DNA of 16,159 nucleotides from contig KL568524.1 in NCBI GenBank assembly GCA_000715605.1, positions 76,990-93,148 on the forward strand, given 5' to 3'. The stretch's first letter is position 1; every line of letters begins with the position of its first letter. The translations under genes and the position numbers were made by a program. This document shows, piece after piece, positions 11,301 through 16,159 of the stretch. The notes beneath the pieces were generated by a model that did not search any database, had not been told where the DNA came from, and saw only the letters and a list, made by a program, of their open reading frames with translations. Origin of the DNA: Streptomyces speibonae (GTDB taxonomy: Bacteria > Actinomycetota > Actinomycetes > Streptomycetales > Streptomycetaceae).

Positions 11301-11694
11301 CGGTACCTCCCGGTGCGCGCCGCTCCCGGATCCCTCGGCCGCCGGAGCACCGGGGGGACATGCCTCCTGCGGCCCGCCTGCCGGTGGTGCGGGCCGGGGC
11401 CGTGCCGGGTGTGGGGCCCGCCGTGGTGACCGCGACGGGGTGCGCCCGCGCTCTCCTGTCGTCGCCGACGGCTCCGCCGCGTCGGATCGCTCGTCCATAG
11501 GCCGTGCATCGCCCGTCGCCCCCCTCGCAGTCTCCGTGTCCATCCCCCGCGCCGTTGGTCAGCGGCGCAGCCCCTGTCGGGACGATACACCAGCATCGTC
11601 ACTCAGGGACATAGGCTCTCTACGCTCCGTAACGATCAACTGATATATGAGTACCCACCGCGCCCGGAAAAACGCGGACGGTGCTCGAAGCGGA
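11301..11694 (-). promoter_or_regulatory. Intergenic region upstream of the GGDEF gene
   Basis: The 394 bp lie between two genes on the minus strand. The part nearest the GGDEF gene (11301-11543) is open in its frame but codon usage looks non-coding. The 11580-11650 part is AT-richer than its surroundings and is the likely promoter area. It contains the inverted repeat TACG-CTC-CGTA (11621-11631), GACGAT/ATCGTC arms (11581-11586 and 11595-11600), and a possible 17-codon frame, MSLSDDAGVSSRQGLRR, on the minus strand (11612-11559), which I do not call a gene. No clean -35/-10 pair is visible. Confidence 0.5.
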
Positions 11695-11705
11695 CTAGTC
11701 GCGTT
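11668..11705 (-). terminator. Possible terminator after the 2-hydroxyacid dehydrogenase gene
   Basis: On the minus strand AACGCG (11705-11700), within the last codons, pairs with CGCGTT (11676-11671). GCT-TCG-AGC forms a small inner hairpin, and the stem runs straight into five Ts (11672-11668). The long loop weakens the call, but a T-run is rare in this genome. Confidence 0.45.
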
Positions 11706-12651
11706 CCGCTCCCGTCACCAGGACCACGTTGCCGAGCTCCTCCTGGTTCACGAAACGGCGCAACTGATCCCGCAGCAACCGCTCGGCGCGCGGCAGGAAC
11801 GCGGACGTGGGTCCGCCGACGTGCGGGGTGATGAGCACGCCGGGGGCCCGCCACAAGGGGTGTTCCGCGGGCAGCGGCTCGGGATCGGTGACGTCGAGGG
11901 CCGCGGTGATGCGTCCGCTCTCCACCTCGGTGAGCAGCGCCTTGGTGTCGACGACGGCTCCGCGGGCCACGTTCACGAGGAGGGCGCCGTCCTTCATACG
12001 GGCCAGGAACCCGGCGTCCACGAGGTGCCGGGTGCCCTCGGTGAGCGGGGTGGACAGGACGACGACATCGGCTTGCGGAAGCAGGGAAGCAAGTTCGGTG
12101 AGCGGATGCACCGGCCCGCGCTCCGTTGTGCGCGCGGAGCGCGCGACGCGCGCCACCCGCGCGAGCTCGAACGGAACGAGCCGGTCCTCGATGGCCGCGC
12201 CGATCGAGCCGTACCCCACGATGAGTACGGTCCTGTCGGCGAGCGCGGGCCGGAACGCCCCGCCCCGCCACTCCCCCTCGTCCTGCGCCCGCACGAATTC
12301 GGGCACACCGCGCAGCGAGGCCAGGATCAGCGCGAGCGTGAGCTCGGCGGTGCTGGCCTCGTGGACTCCGCGCGCGTTGCACAGCCGCACGCCCTCGGAC
12401 AGATGCCGCAGCCCCGGCTCCACGTTGTCGGTGCCGGCCGACAGGGTCTGCACCACCCGCACCGACCGCATCAGCGGCATCGGGCGCACGGCGACCTCCG
12501 ACGGCTTCATGTACGGCACGACGTAGAAGGCGCAGTCGGCCGGGTCGGCGGGGTAGTCCTCGTCGCCGTTCCAGAAGAGGTAGCGCGGGCCGTCGGGGAG
12601 GCCGTCGATCTCGTCCGGCGGGATGGAGAGCCATACGTCAGCAGCAGTCAT
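11695..12651 (-). CDS. D-isomer-specific 2-hydroxyacid dehydrogenase
   Basis: A 318-residue NAD(P)-dependent oxidoreductase of the D-2-hydroxyacid dehydrogenase family, interconverting a 2-oxoacid and its D-2-hydroxyacid. Features in order are a family N-terminal domain, TLSAGTDNV near residue 70, the Rossmann motif GYGSIG (146-151), catalytic Arg 230 (NVARGAVVD), Glu 258 (DPEPLP) and His 277 (TPHVGG). All three catalytic residues are intact. Length fits the short branch (glyoxylate/hydroxypyruvate reductase-like), without the ACT domain of SerA; the substrate cannot be told. The ATG at 12651 has no Shine-Dalgarno sequence. TAGCCT ends seven bases before it, consistent with a leaderless message. 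It is divergent from an aldo/keto reductase gene across 74 bp. Confidence 0.93.
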   Translation of the reverse strand: MTAADVWLSIPPDEIDGLPDGPRYLFWNGDEDYPADPADCAFYVVPYMKPSEVAVRPMPLMRSVRVVQTLSAGTDNVEPGLRHLSEGVRLCNARGVHEASTAELTLALILASLRGVPEFVRAQDEGEWRGGAFRPALADRTVLIVGYGSIGAAIEDRLVPFELARVARVARSARTTERGPVHPLTELASLLPQADVVVLSTPLTEGTRHLVDAGFLARMKDGALLVNVARGAVVDTKALLTEVESGRITAALDVTDPEPLPAEHPLWRAPGVLITPHVGGPTSAFLPRAERLLRDQLRRFVNQEELGNVVLVTGAERD

Positions 12652-12725
12652 GGTCGGGAGGCTAGTTCAGGCGCTGTCCGCGGCAGAGGTTAGGTTGGGG
12701 GCCGGAGAGGGAGGGTCACGAGCAG
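12652..12725. promoter_or_regulatory. Divergent promoter region, dehydrogenase and aldo/keto reductase
   Basis: TAGCCT (12664-12659, minus strand) lies seven bases before the dehydrogenase ATG. TAGGTT (12691-12696, plus strand) is a matching -10-like box for the aldo/keto reductase, with only a weak TTCAGG 19 bases upstream. A purine-rich ribosome-binding stretch (12704-12715) precedes the GTG at 12726. The boxes are short and the call is tentative. Confidence 0.4.
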
Positions 12726-13724
12726 GTGGAGCGCAGGACGATCGGCGCGGCGGCGCTCGCGGTGGGGGCCGTCGGACTCGGGTGCATGCCGATGAGCTGG
12801 GCCTACAGCACGTCCCGGCAGCGCGGCGAGGAGTCGCTCCGGGCCGTGCACCGGGCGCTGGACGCGGGCTCGACCCTCCTGGACACCGCCGACATGTACG
12901 GCCCGTTCACCAATGAGCTGCTGCTCGGCCGGGTGCTGAAGGAGCGGCGCTCCGACGCCTTCGTGTCGACGAAGGTCGGCCTGCTGGTGGGCGACCAGCA
13001 CATCGTGGCCAACGGGCGCCCCGGGTACGTCAGAAGGGCCTGCGACGCGTCGCTGCGCCGGCTCCAGACGGACGTCATCGACCTGTACCAGCTCCACCGT
13101 GCCGACCCGGAGGTCCCGGTGGAGGAGACCTGGGGCGCGATGGCGGAGCTCGTCCAGGCCGGGAAGGTGCGGGCGCTGGGGCTCTGCGCGGTGGGCGCGC
13201 GCTCGTCCCGGCGGCCGGGGGCGCGGCTGCACGACGCGACGATCCGGCAGTTGGAGCGGGTGCAGCAGGTCTTCCCGGTGAGCGCGGTGGAGGCGGAGCT
13301 GTCCGTGTGGTCACCGGAGGCCCTGGAGACGCTGCTGCCGTGGTGCGAGGCCCGGGGGGTCGGCTTTCTGGCCGCGATGCCGCTGGGCAACGGCTTCCTG
13401 ACGGGGACGCTGACGCCGGGGGTGGGCTTCGAGGCGGACGATCTGCGGGCCCGGCACCCCCGCTTCACGGCCGAGATGATGGCCGCGAACCAGCCCCTCG
13501 TGGTCGGCCTGCGCCGCGTCGCCCGCCGCCACGGCGAGCACGTCACCCCGGCCCAGGTGGCCCTGGCCTGGGTGCTGAGCCGGGGCCGCCAGGTCATCCC
13601 GGTCCCCGGCACCAAACGGGAACGCTGGGCCGCGGAGAACGCGGCGGCGGCAGCCCTGCGCCTGACGGAACAGGACCTCACGGACATCGCATCGCTACCG
13701 GCGGCACAGGGGTCGTGGGACTGA
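12726..13724 (+). CDS. Aldo/keto reductase
   Basis: A 332-residue TIM-barrel oxidoreductase of the aldo/keto reductase superfamily, which reduces aldehydes or ketones with NADPH. The tetrad is intact: Asp 53 and Tyr 58 in LLDTADMYG, Lys 83 in VSTKVGL and His 124 in DLYQLHR. The C-terminal IPVPGTKRERWAAENAAAA matches the cofactor phosphate-binding segment. The N terminus (GLGCMPMSWAYST) and overall length match the branch related to plant and bacterial auxin-induced-like reductases, where substrates are mostly unknown. The start is GTG, ten bases after a GGAGAGGGAGGG stretch. It is divergent from the 2-hydroxyacid dehydrogenase gene; a shared redox task is possible but unproven. A palindrome past the stop may end its transcript. 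Confidence 0.94.
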   Translation: MERRTIGAAALAVGAVGLGCMPMSWAYSTSRQRGEESLRAVHRALDAGSTLLDTADMYGPFTNELLLGRVLKERRSDAFVSTKVGLLVGDQHIVANGRPGYVRRACDASLRRLQTDVIDLYQLHRADPEVPVEETWGAMAELVQAGKVRALGLCAVGARSSRRPGARLHDATIRQLERVQQVFPVSAVEAELSVWSPEALETLLPWCEARGVGFLAAMPLGNGFLTGTLTPGVGFEADDLRARHPRFTAEMMAANQPLVVGLRRVARRHGEHVTPAQVALAWVLSRGRQVIPVPGTKRERWAAENAAAAALRLTEQDLTDIASLPAAQGSWD

Positions 13725-13733
13725 GCCCGGGGC

Positions 13734-13753
13734 CCGGGGGCCCGGGCCCCCGG
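13734..13753 (+). terminator. Palindrome after the aldo/keto reductase gene
   Basis: A perfect 20-bp palindrome (CCGGGGGCCC and its complement) starts nine bases past the stop codon. With a 4-base loop it gives an 8-bp all-GC stem with no T-run. It is a plausible terminator, though simple GC composition makes such palindromes likely here. Confidence 0.45.
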
Positions 13754-13960
13754 CACTGTGGGACCGAGGTGCTCGAGGGGTGCGTGCGGAACCGGGGGTC
13801 GCGGGACCGAGGAGGCCGAGAGGAGCCCGGAACCACGGGGTCGGGGGCGCGAGCCCACAAGGTGTGGGGCAGCGCTGGGCGGGGGCTGCGGAAGCGCTGG
13901 ATCCGAGGTCCAGCGATACGCGGGACCGGGTACCCGAGGAAGCGCGGGGCCGAGGGCTCG

Positions 13961-14020
13961 GGGGGACGCGGAGACCGCGGGGCCGGGCGAGGGGGACGCT
14001 GAGACCGCGGGGCCGGGCAG
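13961..14020. repeat. 30-bp tandem duplication
   Basis: The blocks 13961-13990 and 13991-14020 match at 27 of 30 positions; both contain GAGACCGCGGGGCCGGGC. They lie head to tail without a gap in the gene-free region. Confidence 0.85.
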
Positions 14021-14218
14021 ACGGGAAACCCACCCGGCAGCCCAAGTAGGCGCGCCTGCCGTTTGCCCCGGGCCCCCTTGCCGCTCGGCACCGAGGCCCC
14101 GGTTCGGAACCCGGAGCGCCGGGAAACCCGGAACGGCCGGGGCCGGACGGACGCAGAATCCGGGAGTCCGAGACAACGCGGGGCCGCGAACCCGGGCCCG
14201 GGGCTTCCGCGAGCCGGA

Positions 14219-14330
14219 GTGCCGGGGCGCGCGGGACGCGGGAGGGGTGCCGGGGCGCGCGGGACCCGGAAAGGGTGCCGCAGCACGCGGGACCCGGAAA
14301 GGGTGCCGCAGCACGCGGGACCCGGAAAGG
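14219..14330. repeat. 28-bp tandem repeat, four copies
   Basis: Units start at 14219, 14247, 14275 and 14303, each exactly 28 bp, built around GCGCGGGACCCGGAAAGGGT. Units 3 and 4 are identical; units 1 and 2 differ at a few positions. A degenerate partial copy follows at 14331. It is a minisatellite-like array 90 bp before a lipoprotein gene. Confidence 0.9.
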
Positions 14331-14335
14331 GTGTC

Positions 14336-14378
14336 GGGGGTTGCGGGGTTGGGGGTTCGGGAACCTGGGAGGCGCGGG
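14336..14378 (+). promoter_or_regulatory. G-quadruplex motif upstream of the lipoprotein gene
   Basis: Six G-runs occur at 14336-14340, 14345-14348, 14351-14355, 14359-14361, 14367-14369 and 14376-14378, separated by loops of 4, 2, 3, 5 and 6 bases. This satisfies the usual four-tract, loop-up-to-7 rule with spare tracts. It lies on the coding strand 45 bp before the GTG start. The motif is seen; folding and any effect on expression are inferred. Confidence 0.6.
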
Positions 14379-14422
14379 CGGTGTATGACAGGTAGAACCC
14401 GCCGCGTCGAAGGGACGACATC

Positions 14423-15589
14423 GTGCGACATCGAGCCGTGACGGCCGTACTGGCCGCCGCCGCGCTCCTGCTGACGGCCGGCTGCTCCTCCGACGACGGA
14501 GGAGGAGCGGCTGCCGGGGACGGCAGCGCCACCCCGAGTGACACGGCGACCCGGTCGTCGGCCCCGGAGCGGACCGGAGAGGAGACACCGCCCGCGAAGG
14601 GCTCGGTGAAGGTGACCCGCACGGTCGCGACGGGCCTGGCCAGCCCCTGGGGCCTGGCTCCCCTCCCGGGCGGCGACCTGCTGGTGTCGTCCCGCGACGA
14701 GGCGACGATCACCCTGGTCGACGGGGAGTCCGGGAAGAAGACCGAGCTGGGCGAGGTGCCGGGCGTGGAGCCGTCCGGCGAGGGCGGCCTCCTCGGCATC
14801 GCCCTCTCCCCCGAGTACGCGTCGGACCACATGATCTACGCCTACTTCACCTCCGCCTCGGACAACCGCATCGTCCGCCTGATCCACGACGCCAAGAAAC
14901 CCGCGGGAGAACAGCTCGGCCAGCCCGACACCGTCTTCCGGGGCATCCCCAAGGGCGTGATCCACAACGGCGGCCGGATCGCCTTCGGCCCGGACAAGAT
15001 GCTGTACGTGGGCACGGGTGAGAGCGGGGACACGGGCCTGTCCCAGAACAAGGACTCCCTGGGCGGCAAGATCCTCCGCCTGACGCCGGAGGGCGAACCG
15101 GCCCCGGGCAACCCGTTCTCCGACTCCCCGGTGTACTCCTACGGCCACCGCAATGTGCAGGGCCTGGCCTGGGACACCGAACAGCGGCTGTTCGCCTCGG
15201 AGTTCGGCCAGAACACCTGGGACGAGCTGAACGCGATCGAGCCCGGTGACAACTACGGCTGGCCGGAGGCGGAGGGCCGGTCCGACGACGGCGACTTCCA
15301 CGACCCGATCGACCAGTGGAGCACGGACGAGGCCTCACCGAGCGGCATCGCCTACGCCGAGGGGTCGATCTGGATGGCGGGCCTGCGCGGGGAGCGCCTG
15401 TGGCGCATACCCCTGAAGGGCACGTCGGCCTCGGCGGAACCGGAGGCCTTCCTGGAGGGCGAGTACGGCCGGCTGCGTACGGTCGTCCCGGCGGGCGGCG
15501 ACACGTTGTGGCTGGTCACCAGCAACACGGACGGACGGGGCAACCCACAGGACGGCGACGACCGCATCCTGGAACTCCAGGTCAGCTAG
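14423..15589 (+). CDS. Secreted lipoprotein, PQQ-type glucose/sorbosone dehydrogenase family
   Basis: A 388-residue protein starting at GTG 14423, seven bases after AGGGA. Residues 1-21 are a lipoprotein signal peptide (MRHR, a hydrophobic stretch, then LLLTAGC with the lipid-bearing Cys 21). An acidic/Ser/Thr/Gly-rich linker runs to about residue 60. The rest is a six-bladed beta-propeller of the soluble glucose dehydrogenase/sorbosone dehydrogenase (YliI-like) family: LASPWGLAPLPGGDLLVSSR, GEGGLLGIALSPEY, HNGGRIAFGPDKMLYVGTGE, YSYGHRNVQGLAWD, EFGQNTWDELNAIEPGDNYG and a closing IWMAGLRGERLWRIPL. Known members oxidise aldose sugars with pyrroloquinoline quinone outside the cell. Substrate and cofactor use here are inferred, and no PQQ synthesis genes are in the window. 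Its stop overlaps the convergent small gene by a few bases. Confidence 0.92.
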   Translation: MRHRAVTAVLAAAALLLTAGCSSDDGGGAAAGDGSATPSDTATRSSAPERTGEETPPAKGSVKVTRTVATGLASPWGLAPLPGGDLLVSSRDEATITLVDGESGKKTELGEVPGVEPSGEGGLLGIALSPEYASDHMIYAYFTSASDNRIVRLIHDAKKPAGEQLGQPDTVFRGIPKGVIHNGGRIAFGPDKMLYVGTGESGDTGLSQNKDSLGGKILRLTPEGEPAPGNPFSDSPVYSYGHRNVQGLAWDTEQRLFASEFGQNTWDELNAIEPGDNYGWPEAEGRSDDGDFHDPIDQWSTDEASPSGIAYAEGSIWMAGLRGERLWRIPLKGTSASAEPEAFLEGEYGRLRTVVPAGGDTLWLVTSNTDGRGNPQDGDDRILELQVS

Positions 15590-15782
15590 CCGGCCCGGGG
15601 TCCTCGTCGGCCTCCTCCTCCGGCGGCGCCGGGCGCACCGTGACCTTTCCGGACGCGAGGTCTATGGGCCCGCGTCCGGGGTCGGCGTCGCCGACGTCCT
15701 CCCGGGTCAGTTCCAGGCGGTTCTGCTCATCACGCGTGTGCTTGCGGCCGGGGGCGAACAGTTCCTCGAAGGCGTTGAACAT
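15582..15782 (-). CDS. Small conserved hydrophilic protein (DUF6191-like, from memory)
   Basis: A 66-residue protein beginning MFNAFEELFAPGRKHTRDEQ, with NRLELTREDVGDADPGRGPI and DLASGKVTVR following and an acidic, proline-rich tail. This pattern matches a short Streptomyces family that I recall as DUF6191; the name is from memory and the function is unknown. No membrane segment or signal peptide is visible, and the charged composition suggests a cytoplasmic protein. The ATG at 15782 has a GGGGAG stretch just upstream. It lies 37 bp after the LuxR-type gene in the same direction and converges on the lipoprotein gene, overlapping its last 8 bases. Confidence 0.8.
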   Translation of the reverse strand: MFNAFEELFAPGRKHTRDEQNRLELTREDVGDADPGRGPIDLASGKVTVRPAPPEEEADEDPGPAS

Positions 15783-15819
15783 CGCTCCCCTTCCCAGGGC
15801 CGCATGTGTCGTACACCCA

Positions 15820-16159
15820 TTAACCCGCCGCCAGCCGCTGACCGGCCGCCGCCGGGAACAGGCCGAGCCGATGGGCCACTGCCGCCGCCTCTCCGCGGCC
15901 GGAGACCCCCAGCTTGGCGAGGATGTTGGAGACGTGGACGCTGGCCGTCTTCGGGGAGATGAACAGCTCCTCGGCGATACGGCGATTGGTGTGGCCGGCC
16001 GCCACCAGGCGCAGCACGTCGCGCTCCCGGCTGGTGAGCCCGAGTGCCTCGGCCGGATCGGCGGGCTCCGCGTCCGCTTCCCGGACGGCGGGGGCCAGCA
16101 CGAGGCGTGCGCGCTGGGCCAGCAGGGCGGCGGAGCGGGCCAGCGGCGCGGCGCCGAGA
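15820..16159 (-). CDS. LuxR-family transcriptional regulator, C-terminal part (5' end outside the window)
   Basis: The frame is open from the right edge to a TAA at 15822-15820, giving 112 residues of a longer protein. Its end holds a complete LuxR-type helix-turn-helix: LTSRERDVLRLVAAGHTNRR, then IAEELFISPKTASVHVSNIL and AKLGVSGRGEAA. The preceding residues (PLARSAALLAQRARL) look like the last helices of a tetratricopeptide-like region, as in the large ATP-binding LuxR regulators of actinomycetes; that subtype is an inference. A GTG at 16101 could be mistaken for a start, but the frame continues through it to the window edge. DNA-binding role is confident; targets are unknown. Confidence 0.85.
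   Translation of the reverse strand, partial: LGAAPLARSAALLAQRARLVLAPAVREADAEPADPAEALGLTSRERDVLRLVAAGHTNRRIAEELFISPKTASVHVSNILAKLGVSGRGEAAAVAHRLGLFPAAAGQRLAAG

Larger units (their letters stand above)
13725..14422. other. Gene-free, G-skewed repeat region
   Basis: About 700 bp without a convincing gene. In 13921-14020 I counted 55 G and 28 C on the plus strand. Most frames are open only because stop codons are scarce at this composition; their products are low-complexity Arg/Gly/Pro strings with no domain. The stretch is built from degenerate words such as CGCGGGACCCGG and GACCGCGGGGCCGGG, and it contains two clear tandem repeats and a G-quadruplex motif, listed separately. Origin as decayed or slippage-expanded intergenic DNA is an inference. 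Confidence 0.7.

Noticed and set aside
8427..11429. 1000-codon plus-strand frame opposite the GGDEF gene
   Set aside because: Antisense shadow rich in Gly, Gln, Val, Asp and Arg, without domains; the minus-strand PAS and GGDEF motifs are unambiguous.
13758..14441. Plus-strand frame of 227 codons in the gap before the lipoprotein gene
   Set aside because: Low-complexity Gly/Arg-rich product built from the tandem repeats, several other frames equally open, no ribosome-binding site and no recognisable domain.
13678..14832. Very long minus-strand frames (up to 384 codons) across the repeat region and into the lipoprotein gene
   Set aside because: The products are Pro/Arg/Ser/Gly strings made by GC-rich repeats with no domain, and they run antisense through the well-supported lipoprotein gene.
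12803..15301. 832-codon minus-strand frame spanning the aldo/keto reductase, the gap and the lipoprotein gene
   Set aside because: Antisense to two genes with clear domains; open only because of high GC content.

Overview
The window comes from a high-GC actinomycete, almost certainly Streptomyces or a close relative. Third codon positions are almost all G or C, several genes start with GTG, no TTA codon was noticed in the genes, and the order GGDEF gene, ilvB, ilvH, ilvC, serA is one I recall from Streptomyces chromosomes. Most of the window is core metabolism. I see no transposase, phage gene, CRISPR array, tRNA or rRNA.

Left part (1-2683): the 3' end of a PucR-type regulator gene converges on a tetR-family gene. 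That gene is divergent from a 14-helix (DHA2) drug-export gene. The 123-bp gap between tetR and the exporter carries five near-tandem 13-bp units plus an inverted unit, with a TATAAG box facing each gene: a probable multi-site operator. A 16-bp hairpin made from the exporter's last codons and a second hairpin beyond serA separate the two transcription units.

Centre (2684-8297, all minus strand): ilvB, ilvH and ilvC encode the acetohydroxyacid synthase subunits and ketol-acid reductoisomerase, the first common steps to isoleucine, valine and leucine. serA (phosphoglycerate dehydrogenase, first step of serine synthesis) follows behind an 18-bp terminator hairpin. The ilvB leader encodes a 15-residue peptide with consecutive Ile-Leu-Val-Leu codons, followed by a hairpin at its stop codon and a hairpin with a six-T tail. 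This is a ribosome-mediated attenuator. Its TTGACA box overlaps the stop codon of the upstream gene, and the leader peptide may be translated without a 5' UTR.

Right-centre (8298-13724): a roughly 1000-residue membrane GGDEF/EAL-like protein with an intact cyclase motif and a decayed phosphodiesterase domain, preceded by an AT-richer intergenic region with a possible BldD-like site. Upstream of it lie a 2-hydroxyacid dehydrogenase gene and, divergent from that, an aldo/keto reductase gene.

Right end (13725-16159): a gene-free, G-skewed stretch of about 700 bp with a 28-bp x 4 tandem repeat, a 30-bp x 2 repeat and a strong G-quadruplex motif. It leads into a lipoprotein of the sorbosone/glucose dehydrogenase propeller family. 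A 66-residue conserved small protein converges on that gene, and the 3' end of a LuxR-type regulator runs off the window. The least ordinary parts are the tetR operator array, the ilv leader architecture, the degenerate EAL domain and the repeat/G-quadruplex region.
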